Numbered from the stretch's first letter, positions 1 to 8,311 are shown. The stretch is DNA of 16,803 nt from Candidatus Omnitrophota bacterium (GCA_028702395.1 JAQVOV010000022.1:1-16803); one strand, 5' to 3'. Notes: generated by a model not told the origin, from the letters alone. Made by a program: numbers and translations.

Positions 1-1
1 T

Positions 2-280
2 AGTAAACGACTAATTGACATGGAAGACACTGCCACTGGTACGGTTAACCATGCCATGCCGCTTGTTCGAGAGATTATTCATAGTGCATTGCAGAAATTC
101 GCGGTATCTATTATTTGCGTGCATAATCATCCCAGCGGTAGTATAATGCCAAGCATGCATGATAAACGATTCACACAAGAATTAAGTAGTGCATCACAAT
201 TGATGAATATTAAATTTTTGGATCACGTTATCGTAGGAGATGATACGTATTTTAGTTTTGAAGAAAGCAATTTAGTTTAG
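2..280 (+). CDS. radC: RadC-family JAB/MPN domain protein, 3' part (5' end outside window)
   Basis: This is the C-terminal portion of a RadC-type JAB domain. The frame is open from base 2, and residues before the first ATG (base 20) already fit the family (SKRLID, then GTVNHA), so the gene starts upstream of the window. The JAMM metal-binding signature HxH-x7-S-x2-D is complete (HNHPSG...PSMHD), followed by the family's FLDHVIVGDDTYFSFEE ending. The JAMM fold is that of metal-dependent isopeptidases/proteases, but the molecular role of RadC is unresolved; the old DNA-repair label is doubtful. RadC-like genes often lie beside restriction and other defence genes, and here hsdR starts 41 bp downstream with no clear terminator between. 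One oddity is MPLVRE where the family usually has an APVYPRE-like stretch. Confident of the family; nothing can be said about the N-terminus. Confidence 0.88.
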   Translation, partial: SKRLIDMEDTATGTVNHAMPLVREIIHSALQKFAVSIICVHNHPSGSIMPSMHDKRFTQELSSASQLMNIKFLDHVIVGDDTYFSFEESNLV

Positions 281-321
281 GTAATAAAAGTAATGTATTC
301 TTGTTAATAATGGGATAAAAA

Positions 322-3318
322 ATGACGAAAGAAAATGAAATAGAACAGAAACTCATTGATAAACTTAAAGAACTTAAATACACCTATCGGGAAGATATTC
401 GAGATAGAGATTCTCTTGAGCAAAATTTTCGAGAGAAATTCGAATCTTTAAACAAGGTTCATCTGACCGATGCCGAATTTGCTCGCCTACGTGATGAAAT
501 TGTTACACCAGATGTATTTGCAGCTGCTACAACACTGCGAGAGCGCAATACCTTCCAACGAGAAGACGGAACGCCATTGCAATACACTCTGGTCAATATC
601 AATGATTGGTGCAAAAACGAATTTGAAATCATTAATCAATTGCGTATTAATACCAACAACAGCCATCACCGATATGATGTCATACTACTTATTAATGGTG
701 TACCGGTTGTGCAGATTGAACTTAAAAGTCTCGATGTTAGTCCGCGGCGTGCCATGGAACAGATAGTTGATTACAAAAATGATCCGGGTAACGGATATAC
801 TAATACGCTACTTTGTTTCATGCAGCTTTTTATTGTGAGCAACAGGTCTAATACCTATTATTTTGCTAACAATCACAAGCAACATTTCAGTTTTAATTCA
901 GACGAACGCTATTTACCTGTGTATCACTTAGCCAGTGAAGATAATAAAAAAATCGCCCATTTAGATGATTTTGCCGAGAAGTTTCTCCCTAAATGTATTC
1001 TAGGTCAGATGATTAGCCGGTATATGGTTCTGGTTGTTAGTGAGCAGAAGCTGATGGTTATGCGTCCTTATCAGATTTATGCGGTTAAAGCGATTGTCGA
1101 TTGTATTCATCAAAATAGAGGGAATGGGTATATTTGGCACACCACAGGCAGTGGCAAAACACTTACTTCGTTTAAGGCATCCACGCTTTTAAAAGACAAT
1201 CCTGATATTGAAAAATGTTTGTTTGTCGTTGACCGTAAAGACCTTGATCGGCAAACCCGCGAAGAATTCAATAGATTTCAGGAAGGTTGTGTTGAAGAAA
1301 ACACCAATACGTATACGCTTGTGCAACGTTTGTTATCTGAAGATTATGCTGACAAAGTCATTGTGACCACCATTCAAAAACTGGGACTAGCTTTAGACGA
1401 AAATAGCAAGCGCAATCAAAATAGAAAGGAAAAAGGCAAGCTGACTTATAAAGAACAGTTGGAGCCATTGCGTAATAAGCGTATTGTAATTATTTTTGAT
1501 GAATGCCATAGATCGCAGTTTGGTGAAAACCATATAGCCATTAAAGAATTCTTTCCGCACGCACAGCTTTTTGGTTTTACCGGCACCCCTATTTTTGATG
1601 ATAATGCGACTTATAAAAAAATTGATGGTCAGCAAGCCTCATATAAAACAACCGAAGATGTTTTTCAGAAGCAACTGCATTCGTACACAATTACGCATGC
1701 GATAGAAGATCGGAATGTATTGCGTTTTCATGTTGATTATTTTAAAGGAGAAGGCACGGCAAAAGTTAAACCCGGTGAAGGCCTTGCTCAGCAAGCAGTT
1801 GTTGAAGCCATATTGGACAAGCATAATTCAGCAACGAACAAGCGTCGTTTCAACGCGATATTAGCAACGGCTTCTATAAATAATGCCATTGAGTATTATG
1901 CTTTGTTTAAAGAATTGCAAGCCAAACGTATTGCGGACGATGAAAGCTATGAGCCATTGAATATAGCCTGTGTATTCTCACCTCCCGCCGAAGGCAATAA
2001 AGACGTAGCGCAAATTCAGGAAGATTTACCTCAGGAAAAGATCGATAATCAGCAGGAACCGGACAAGAAGAAAGAAGCGCTAACAGCGATTATTGCAGAT
2101 TACAATACACAGTATGGAACGAACCATCGTATTGGAGATTTCGATTTGTATTACCAAGATGTTCAGCAGCGCATAAAAGACCAGAAATATCCGAACGACG
2201 ATTATCCTCGTAAAAAGAAAATTGATATTATCATTGTCGTAGATATGCTTTTAACAGGCTTTGATTCAAAGTACCTCAATACATTGTATGTGGATAAAAA
2301 TCTTAAATATCATGGGTTGATTCAGGCTTTTTCACGAACCAATCGCATTTTGAACGATACTAAACCATATGGAAACGTGCTTGATTTTCGGCAGCAACAA
2401 GACGAAGTTGATAAAGCAATAGCTTTGTTTTCAGGTGAAAATGCAGGACGCGCTAAGGAAATTTGGCTGGTTGATCCCGCTCCTATTGTAATTGAAAAAT
2501 ATGAAAAAGCCGTTGCCGCATTGGGTGATTTTATGCAATCAAGTGATTTGGTTTGCGAACCGCAGGCAGCATATAATCTGAAAGGTGATGACGCGCGTAT
2601 TAATTTTATCAATCGATTTAAAGAAGTGCAGCGGCTAAAGACCCAATTAGATCAATACACTGATTTAACAACTGAACAAAAAGAAAAAATCGAAAAACTT
2701 CTTTCCGAAGACGAATTGCGTTCATTCCGCAGTTCGTATTTAGAAACAGCCAAACAATTGAAAACAATACAGGACAAAGGTGGAGACCAGGTAAGTCCCG
2801 AGGTCCAGCAACTTGACTTTGAATTTGTATTATTTTCTTCATCTGTAATTGACTACGACTACATAATGAAGTTGATTTCCAAATATACTCAAAACAAACC
2901 CAAAAAACAAAAAATGACCCGTGAACAATTGATTAATTTACTTAGTTCAAGTGCTAACCTGATTGACGAGCGCGAATATATTACTGATTACATAAACAGT
3001 TTGGAAGTAGGCAAAGGCTTAAATGAGAAAGAAACCAAAGAAGGGTATGAGGAGTTTAAAGCTGAAAGATTCGCAAAAGCGTTGGCGGATACAGCTGAGA
3101 AACATGGCCTTGAAGCTGAGAGGCTGAAATCGTTTGTAGATAGCATTATGAACCGGATGATATTCGATGGAGAACAATTGAGTGATCTTTTAGCGCCCTT
3201 GGCATTGAGCTGGAAAGATCGCTTAAAAAAAGAGCTGGATCTTATGGAAGACTTGATTCCTTTACTTAAAAAATTAGCCCAAGGGCGGGAGATTTCGGGG
3301 TTGGCGGCGTATGAATAA
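322..3318 (+). CDS. hsdR: Type I restriction enzyme R subunit (HsdR), endonuclease and DNA-translocating helicase
   Basis: HsdR is the motor and nuclease subunit of a type I restriction enzyme. It joins HsdM and HsdS, translocates DNA with ATP and cuts far from unmethylated sites. At 998 residues it is near the size of type IC R subunits. In order: a PD-(D/E)xK nuclease with D119 and E133-L-K135; a RPYQ motif (248-251); Walker A TTGSGKT (274-280); the DEAD-type box DECH (393-396); GFTGTP (418-423); motif V around DMLLTGFDS (641-649); motif VI QAFSRTNR (668-675); then a helical, lysine- and glutamate-rich C-terminus that would contact HsdM. All catalytic motifs are intact. The start has only a weak upstream GGGA. 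The 3' end overlaps hsdS by 8 bp (ATGAATAA), which suggests translational coupling. No strong promoter is visible in the 41 bp upstream, so transcription may run through from the RadC gene. Confidence 0.97.
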   Translation: MTKENEIEQKLIDKLKELKYTYREDIRDRDSLEQNFREKFESLNKVHLTDAEFARLRDEIVTPDVFAAATTLRERNTFQREDGTPLQYTLVNINDWCKNEFEIINQLRINTNNSHHRYDVILLINGVPVVQIELKSLDVSPRRAMEQIVDYKNDPGNGYTNTLLCFMQLFIVSNRSNTYYFANNHKQHFSFNSDERYLPVYHLASEDNKKIAHLDDFAEKFLPKCILGQMISRYMVLVVSEQKLMVMRPYQIYAVKAIVDCIHQNRGNGYIWHTTGSGKTLTSFKASTLLKDNPDIEKCLFVVDRKDLDRQTREEFNRFQEGCVEENTNTYTLVQRLLSEDYADKVIVTTIQKLGLALDENSKRNQNRKEKGKLTYKEQLEPLRNKRIVIIFDECHRSQFGENHIAIKEFFPHAQLFGFTGTPIFDDNATYKKIDGQQASYKTTEDVFQKQLHSYTITHAIEDRNVLRFHVDYFKGEGTAKVKPGEGLAQQAVVEAILDKHNSATNKRRFNAILATASINNAIEYYALFKELQAKRIADDESYEPLNIACVFSPPAEGNKDVAQIQEDLPQEKIDNQQEPDKKKEALTAIIADYNTQYGTNHRIGDFDLYYQDVQQRIKDQKYPNDDYPRKKKIDIIIVVDMLLTGFDSKYLNTLYVDKNLKYHGLIQAFSRTNRILNDTKPYGNVLDFRQQQDEVDKAIALFSGENAGRAKEIWLVDPAPIVIEKYEKAVAALGDFMQSSDLVCEPQAAYNLKGDDARINFINRFKEVQRLKTQLDQYTDLTTEQKEKIEKLLSEDELRSFRSSYLETAKQLKTIQDKGGDQVSPEVQQLDFEFVLFSSSVIDYDYIMKLISKYTQNKPKKQKMTREQLINLLSSSANLIDEREYITDYINSLEVGKGLNEKETKEGYEEFKAERFAKALADTAEKHGLEAERLKSFVDSIMNRMIFDGEQLSDLLAPLALSWKDRLKKELDLMEDLIPLLKKLAQGREISGLAAYE

Positions 3319-4522
3319 ACAAAAAGAAAAAAAACTAGTTCCGAAGTTACGTTTTCTTGAGTTTCAGGATGCGGAAGAGTGGAGCCAAGAAAAGCTCAAA
3401 GTTCTGGCAAACAGAATTACGCAAAAAAACAAAAAAGGCAAAATAACACGTGTTTTGACTAATTCTGCTGCAGTTGGAATTATTGATCAGCGAGACTTCT
3501 TTGACAAAGACATTGCTAATAAAGCCAATCTAGAAGGATATTTCATTGTTGATGAGGGGGATTACGTTTATAACCCACGTGTTTCGAAGATCGCTCCCGT
3601 TGGGCCAATATCTAAAAACAAAATTGGCAAAGGAATAATGTCTCCTTTGTATATTGTTTTTAGATTTAAAAACATACATAATGATTTTTATGAGCAGTAT
3701 TTTAAAACAACACACTGGTACGACTGTCTGAGAATGCTTTCCAATACTGGAGCCAGGCATGACCGAATGAGTATAACTCCAAACGCTTTTGATGGAATAC
3801 CTTTACCATCACCCCATCCTAAAGAACAACAAAAAATTGCCGATTGTCTTTCTTCCATCGATGATTTAATTAGTGCGCACAGTCAAAAGCTCGATTCACT
3901 TAATGCCTACAAAAAAGGCTTGCTGCAGCAACTATTTCCCGCAGAAGGGGAAACTGTCCCAAAATTGCGTTTTCCGGAGTTTCGGAATGATGAGGAGTGG
4001 GGTCAGGAAAAGTTATCTAAGCTAATATCAACTGTCACTCCTCCGAAAAAGCTATTAACATCAAATTATCTATCAGAAGGAAAGTTTCCAATCGTAGACC
4101 AATCTCAAAATTATATTTCTGGGTGGACCAACGATAGAGATGCACTAGTTACTAATAATTTGCCTCTGATAATATTTGGGGATCATACGTGTGTTTTAAA
4201 GATAATCTATAAGCCATTTGCTCAAGGAGCTGACGGAATCAAAGTTTTATGTCCAAGCGATTTAATTGATCCCAGGTATTTGTATCAGTTTCTAACATTT
4301 AATCCAGTTAGTACAGAAGAATATAAAAGACACTTTTCTTCCCTCAAAGAAAAAATGATTTACTTTCCCAAGAAAGTTTCGGGAGAACAACAAAAAATCG
4401 CAGATTGTCTTTCTTATGTAGATGATCTACTAAATGCACAAAGCCAAAAACTTGAATCCCTTAGAGAGCATAAAAGAGGTTTGATGCAGGGCCTGTTTCC
4501 GGTGATAAACGAAAACAGCTAA
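3311..4522 (+). CDS. hsdS: Type I restriction-modification specificity subunit (HsdS)
   Basis: HsdS is the DNA-recognition subunit shared by the methylase and the restriction complex. The 403 residues form two similar halves, each a target recognition domain followed by a conserved helical spacer. Each half opens with PKLRF (residues 11 and 217), followed by an acidic EEW-type stretch. The spacers repeat QQKIADCLS, then a DD-L motif, then SQKL-SL and K-GL-Q-LFP. This duplicated layout is what allows recognition of a bipartite target with a fixed gap. The recognition domains themselves are divergent, so the target cannot be read off. The start overlaps the hsdR end. The near-identical spacer repeats (around 3827-3950 and 4385-4500) could support recombination that changes specificity, but no partial or inverted extra hsdS copy is present in the window. 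Confidence 0.95.
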   Translation: MNKQKEKKLVPKLRFLEFQDAEEWSQEKLKVLANRITQKNKKGKITRVLTNSAAVGIIDQRDFFDKDIANKANLEGYFIVDEGDYVYNPRVSKIAPVGPISKNKIGKGIMSPLYIVFRFKNIHNDFYEQYFKTTHWYDCLRMLSNTGARHDRMSITPNAFDGIPLPSPHPKEQQKIADCLSSIDDLISAHSQKLDSLNAYKKGLLQQLFPAEGETVPKLRFPEFRNDEEWGQEKLSKLISTVTPPKKLLTSNYLSEGKFPIVDQSQNYISGWTNDRDALVTNNLPLIIFGDHTCVLKIIYKPFAQGADGIKVLCPSDLIDPRYLYQFLTFNPVSTEEYKRHFSSLKEKMIYFPKKVSGEQQKIADCLSYVDDLLNAQSQKLESLREHKRGLMQGLFPVINENS

Positions 4523-4535
4523 AGGACTAAGAAGT

Positions 4536-5594
4536 ATGAATATATCAGAAGTTGCTCAACAGCTAAAAGAGATTCAAAAAAGCATAGTTCTTATTTATGC
4601 ATTTAATTCTATTGGTAAAACAAGGCTTTGTGTGGCGTATAAAGATTTTACAAAAAATCTAATTGATGGTCAGCATGCCGGTGTTTATTATAATGCGTTT
4701 AGTGAAGATCTTTTTGTTTGGGATAATGATGAAGATAATGATAATGCGGATATAAAGCTTAAGATTAATTATAGCAGTTTGAATCAGTTCCATTCTTTGA
4801 TTACAGAAGATTTATTATCTGAGAAATTGGCAATGTACCATCCGAAATATATATTTTCTTTAAATCCTTACGATAACCCAGAAAAAGGAATTGAATCTGT
4901 TTCTTTCTATGTCGATGAAGATAATAGAAATCGAATAAAAATTTCAAGAGGAGAGGAGAGAATTTTTGTATGGTGTTTTTTCTTGGCTCTTTTTGAAGTG
5001 GATGGCTGGGCAAATCAACAAGATGCGCACATCTTTATTGACGATCCTGTTTCAAGTCTAGATGAGCATAATATTTTTATTACGGCTGAATCAATTTTTA
5101 ATATCATTGAAGAGTTTTATTCTAAGAAGCGGATTATTATAACTACTCATCATATAGGCTTGTTCTCCATTTTAGCTGATCGTTTAAAACGAGGAGAAAA
5201 AAGCGGACGCTATAAGAATTTAACAGAATTATTTATTTTAAACAATATTGATAAGAAGCTTGTTCTAAATCGTCCGAACAACGATGTATTTTTGTTCCAT
5301 CTTCATTTAATCCAATTGTTAGACAATGCAATTAAAACAGAATTGTTTGCCTATCATTTTGTTTTATTAAGGCAATTGCTTGAAAATATTTCCTCGTTTC
5401 TAGGCAAAGGACGAATGGATTATGTTTTAGCCCAAATTGGAATAGAAAATACTGAGGAAATAGCAACTACAATTAACTCTTTATCTCATAAAAATGCATA
5501 TAGGCTTCAGTTTAATAAGATGTCACAAACAGAAGAAGATATTTTTAAAGATGTTTTTCAAAAAGTGCAGTATAAATATAGGTTTCATATATAG
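4536..5594 (+). CDS. prrC: PrrC-type tRNA anticodon nuclease associated with the type I R-M system
   Basis: PrrC cuts a tRNA in its anticodon loop. In E. coli it is kept silent by the type I enzyme EcoprrI and released when phage T4 inhibits restriction. The 352-residue protein carries the family landmarks: a Walker A variant YAFNSIGKTR (21-30, with Ala instead of the first Gly, as I recall for E. coli PrrC), YYNAFSEDLF (51-60), an ABC signature SRGEE (137-141), Walker B plus D-loop FIDDPVSSLDE (167-177) and a switch histidine in ITTHH (202-206). The C-terminal nuclease part has HLHL (255-258), LLRQLLE with R279 and E283, and NSLSH with H318. This matches the Arg-x3-Glu plus distant His triad of PrrC. 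It is somewhat shorter than E. coli PrrC (about 396 residues), mainly at the N-terminus and middle. It starts 13 bp after hsdS, and its TAG stop lies within the hsdM Shine-Dalgarno site. A generic AAA ATPase is the alternative, but the motifs argue strongly for PrrC. Confidence 0.9.
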   Translation: MNISEVAQQLKEIQKSIVLIYAFNSIGKTRLCVAYKDFTKNLIDGQHAGVYYNAFSEDLFVWDNDEDNDNADIKLKINYSSLNQFHSLITEDLLSEKLAMYHPKYIFSLNPYDNPEKGIESVSFYVDEDNRNRIKISRGEERIFVWCFFLALFEVDGWANQQDAHIFIDDPVSSLDEHNIFITAESIFNIIEEFYSKKRIIITTHHIGLFSILADRLKRGEKSGRYKNLTELFILNNIDKKLVLNRPNNDVFLFHLHLIQLLDNAIKTELFAYHFVLLRQLLENISSFLGKGRMDYVLAQIGIENTEEIATTINSLSHKNAYRLQFNKMSQTEEDIFKDVFQKVQYKYRFHI

Positions 5595-5608
5595 GAGGTA
5601 AGTTTAAC

Positions 5609-7252
5609 ATGACAGCACAAGAATTAAGTAAATTAGGTAATACTCTCTGGGGTATTGCGGATAAATTGCGCGGGGCAATGAACGCTGATGATTTTCGTGA
5701 TTATATGTTGTCTTTTCTTTTTTTACGTTATTTGTCTGACAACTATGAATCTTCAGCAAAAAAAGAATTAGGCGCAGATTATCCAAAGCTGAATGGTGAT
5801 GATAAGCGCGCGCCTTTGTCGGTTTGGTATGAGGAGAATACGGATGATGTTGTTGAATTCGAGAAGCAAATGCGCCGTAAAGTCCATTATGTGATTAAGC
5901 CGCAATATCTATGGAATAATATTGTTGAGCTGGCAAGAACTCAGCATCAAGATTTACTCACTACAGTAGAGAAAGGTTTTAAGTATATTGAAAATGAATC
6001 CTTTGAAAGCACTTTTCAGGGATTGTTTTCTGAGATTAATCTGAATTCAGAAAAGTTGGGGAAAAAATATAGTGATCGTAACGATAAACTCTGTTCTATT
6101 ATTACTGAAATTGCCAAAGGGATTGCAAATTTTTCTGCAGATAGCGATGTCTTGGGAGATGCGTACGAATATCTAATTGGTCAATTTGCTGCAGGTTCTG
6201 GCAAAAAAGCTGGTGAGTTTTATACCCCACAGCAGATATCCACGGTCCTTTCTGAAATCGTTACACTCGATAGCCAGAATCCATCTGCAGGAAAGAAGAA
6301 GAAACTTAATAATGTTTTGGATTTTGCGTGCGGGTCAGGATCTCTCTTATTGAATGTTCGCAATCAACTCGGGTCTCATGGTATTGGGAAAATATATGGG
6401 CAGGAGAAAAATATTACTACCTATAACCTTGCGCGTATGAATATGCTCCTGCACGGGGTGAAGGATTCTGAATTTGAAATCTATCATGGGGATTCACTAT
6501 CGAATGATTGGAATATTTTACGAGAAATGAATCCCGCTAAAAAACTTGAATTTAGTGCAGTTGTTGCCAATCCACCGTTTAGTTATAGATGGGAGCCAAC
6601 TGAAGCAATGGCGGAAGACTTCAGATTCAAAAGTTACGGACTTGCGCCCAAATCTGCTGCCGATTTTGCCTTCTTATTGCATGGTTTTCACTTTTTGAGT
6701 GAGGATGGCACAATGGCGATTATTTTGCCTCACGGTGTGTTGTTTCGTGGCGGAGCGGAGGAGCGTATTCGTACCAAGCTCTTAAAGGATGGAAATATCG
6801 ATACTGTGATCGGTTTGCCTGCGAATCTATTCTTCTCCGCAGGAATACCGGTTTGTATTTTAGTGCTAAAGAAGTGCAAAAAGTTTGATGACGTGTTAAT
6901 TATTAATGCTAGCGATGATGAAAACTTTGAAAAAGGTAAGCGCCAGAACTTCTTGCTCCTGGAACATATAGAGAAAATTGTTGACACATATCAGTTTCGC
7001 AAAGAAGAAAAGCGATATGCAAGACGCGTGTCGATGGGTGAAATTGAAAAGAATGATTTTAATCTCAATATATCACGCTATGTTAGCACTGCTAAGTCAG
7101 AGGAACAGATAAACATAGATGATGTGCATAGCAAGTTAGTTGATATTGAAAAAGATATTGAGCAAGCGACAGATAAACATAATCAATATCTTGCTGAACT
7201 GGGGTTGCCTCTTTTGCCAAGAGAAGCACCAAAGGGGCGAAAGGAACGTTAA
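5609..7252 (+). CDS. hsdM: Type I R-M system DNA methyltransferase subunit (HsdM), N6-adenine type
   Basis: HsdM transfers a methyl group from S-adenosylmethionine to adenine N6 in the site chosen by HsdS. It protects the host and forms the core to which HsdR binds. The 547 residues contain an N-terminal helical HsdM_N region (about 8-150), motif X AGEFYTP (201-207), SAM-binding motif I DFACGSGSLL (238-247), the catalytic motif IV NPPF (321-324) and a C-terminal helical tail. The AGEFYTPQQIS stretch and the size fit type IC enzymes such as EcoR124I and EcoprrI, by recollection. A strong AGGAGG overlaps the prrC stop and lies 10 bp before the start. It is the last gene of the operon, after the nuclease genes, which is unusual for type I loci. 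An intrinsic terminator follows at 7551-7613. Confidence 0.97.
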   Translation: MTAQELSKLGNTLWGIADKLRGAMNADDFRDYMLSFLFLRYLSDNYESSAKKELGADYPKLNGDDKRAPLSVWYEENTDDVVEFEKQMRRKVHYVIKPQYLWNNIVELARTQHQDLLTTVEKGFKYIENESFESTFQGLFSEINLNSEKLGKKYSDRNDKLCSIITEIAKGIANFSADSDVLGDAYEYLIGQFAAGSGKKAGEFYTPQQISTVLSEIVTLDSQNPSAGKKKKLNNVLDFACGSGSLLLNVRNQLGSHGIGKIYGQEKNITTYNLARMNMLLHGVKDSEFEIYHGDSLSNDWNILREMNPAKKLEFSAVVANPPFSYRWEPTEAMAEDFRFKSYGLAPKSAADFAFLLHGFHFLSEDGTMAIILPHGVLFRGGAEERIRTKLLKDGNIDTVIGLPANLFFSAGIPVCILVLKKCKKFDDVLIINASDDENFEKGKRQNFLLLEHIEKIVDTYQFRKEEKRYARRVSMGEIEKNDFNLNISRYVSTAKSEEQINIDDVHSKLVDIEKDIEQATDKHNQYLAELGLPLLPREAPKGRKER

Positions 7253-7320
7253 GGAGCATTTTATTGGACTTAAAGTTGCTATTACGATGCAGGTCTCCAC
7301 AGGCTGACCTTTGAGGCGTT

Positions 7321-7440
7321 ATGGCAGACGGACGATTTTTAGTTAAATTTATTGGAGAAGATGGTGAAGTAAAAGAATTTCGTTGCCATATAATTTCGTT
7401 TGATTATGATGTATGGACATATAAGCTGAATAATGAATAA
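7321..7440 (+). CDS. Possible small protein, 39 aa, unknown function
   Basis: A 39-codon ORF lies between hsdM and the operon terminator. The product begins MADGRFLVKFIGEDG and ends TYKLNNE; it is soluble, of mixed charge, with alternating hydrophobic residues that could form a small beta sheet. A TGA lies in frame three codons upstream, so this start is the only ATG available. A GAGG sits only 4 bp before the ATG, which is rather close. It would belong to the hsd transcript, since the terminator comes after it. I do not recognise the sequence. It fills part of the 396 bp between hsdM and the upstream ATG of the next gene. Confidence 0.4.
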   Translation: MADGRFLVKFIGEDGEVKEFRCHIISFDYDVWTYKLNNE

Positions 7441-7550
7441 CCTAAACATTTTTCACAACTAACAAAGATAGAAGTTATTCCACAAGACAAATAATTCTTC
7501 TGCTCTAGTTGGTTTTGTGCTCGTAGCTCAAGCAGTTTATGTTTTCACCT

Positions 7551-7613
7551 GCTGGATTTATCCCGTACCGAACTTGTTCTGGTACGAGATAAACTTCAGC
7601 TTTTTGCTTTTTA
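7551..7613 (+). terminator. Intrinsic terminator closing the hsd operon
   Basis: Left arm 7557-7569 (tttatcccgtacc) pairs with right arm 7581-7593 (ggtacgagataaa) at 12 of 13 positions around an 11-nt loop. The stem extends outward through GCTG/CAGC (7551-7554 with 7597-7600) across a small internal loop. It is followed immediately by TTTTTGCTTTTT. This is the form of a Rho-independent terminator, and it insulates the next promoter from hsd transcription. Confidence 0.75.
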
Positions 7614-7631
7614 GAAAAAAATAAAATAATA

Positions 7632-7660
7632 TTGACAATGATGTATTCATGGTGTATACT
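7632..7660 (+). promoter_or_regulatory. Consensus sigma-70 promoter of the repressor/CBASS operon
   Basis: A perfect TTGACA (-35, 7632-7637) and TATACT (-10, 7655-7660) are separated by exactly 17 bp. This is the best promoter in the window. Transcription should begin near 7667. No other promoter is apparent before cap5, so repressor and CBASS genes are probably one transcript. Confidence 0.85.
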
Positions 7661-7670
7661 CCTGTATACA
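7653..7670 (+). promoter_or_regulatory. Palindromic operator over the -10 box, likely site of the LexA-like repressor
   Basis: TGTATACTCCTGTATACA is a perfect inverted repeat of 7 bp arms with a 4-bp centre. It contains the -10 hexamer and the expected transcription start. A dimer bound here would block RNA polymerase. Its position just before the gene of a LexA-type repressor points to autoregulation. It differs in spacing from the E. coli SOS box. Confidence 0.78.
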
Positions 7671-7681
7671 TGAAGAGAGAA

Positions 7682-8293
7682 ATGTTTTCCCAGACTGAAT
7701 TAAAGGCAATAAGGCATATTAGAAATTTTCTAATGCATAGAGGACATATGCCTTCTATTAGAAAGCTTGGTAGAGATTTGGGATATAATTCTCCACGATC
7801 GGCATCTATGATAGTAGAAAAATTATTAGAAAAAGGAGTTTTAAAGAGAAAAAAAGATGGTTCTTTTCAATTTATTGATATAAATTTTAATGATGAGTTT
7901 AGAGCTCAAACCGTAGCAGTTCCGTTAGTGGGAATAGTAGCTTGCGGAGTTCCTATGCTTGCTATGGAAAATATAGAAGCATTAATCCCCGTATCCGTAA
8001 AGCTAGCTAAACCTCAGTTTAAACATTTTTTATTGAGGGCAAATGGGAATTCAATGAATAAGAAGGGGATAAAGGCTGGAGATTTACTTTTAATTAGACA
8101 GCAGGAAACAGCCAGTGATGGTGACATAATAGTAGCATTAATAGATGATTCTGCTACTGTAAAAGAATTCCATAAAAGGGATAATACTATTGTTTTAATG
8201 CCTAGATCTACTAATAAATCTCATCAACCAATACTTTTAGATAGAGATTTCAAGATTCAAGGAATTGTAGTTACAATTATTCCTGAATTTTAA
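7682..8293 (+). CDS. lexA: LexA-like self-cleaving transcriptional repressor (peptidase S24)
   Basis: This is a LexA-type repressor: an N-terminal winged-helix DNA-binding domain (about 1-65, with the LexA-like stretch GHMPSIRKLGRDLGYNSPRS) and a C-terminal S24 serine-peptidase domain. The self-cleavage bond is Cys88-Gly89 in VACGVP; UmuD has the same Cys-Gly bond where LexA usually has Ala-Gly. The catalytic Ser124 lies in GNSM and Lys161 in TVKEF. I start the gene at the third ATG (7682), giving 203 residues, like typical LexA (about 200). The ATG at 7649 lies inside the promoter and that at 7670 inside the operator, both at or before the expected transcript start. AAGAGAG precedes the chosen ATG. 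In the LexA family, RecA bound to single-stranded DNA triggers cleavage. The gene leads the CBASS operon with 18 bp before cap5, so it probably controls CBASS; it could instead be the cell's general LexA. Confidence 0.9.
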   Translation: MFSQTELKAIRHIRNFLMHRGHMPSIRKLGRDLGYNSPRSASMIVEKLLEKGVLKRKKDGSFQFIDINFNDEFRAQTVAVPLVGIVACGVPMLAMENIEALIPVSVKLAKPQFKHFLLRANGNSMNKKGIKAGDLLLIRQQETASDGDIIVALIDDSATVKEFHKRDNTIVLMPRSTNKSHQPILLDRDFKIQGIVVTIIPEF

Positions 8294-8311
8294 ATTAGTA
8301 AGAAAGGGCTT

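Noticed and set aside
3338..4500. Direct repeats in hsdS as a possible CRISPR or tandem array
   Set aside because: They are the two conserved spacer segments normal for an HsdS protein. No regularly spaced repeats exist anywhere in the window.
7649..7681. Longer start for the LexA-like gene (ATG 7649 or 7670)
   Set aside because: 7649 lies between the -35 and -10 boxes and 7670 is in the operator at the transcript start. Starting at 7682 gives a normal LexA length.
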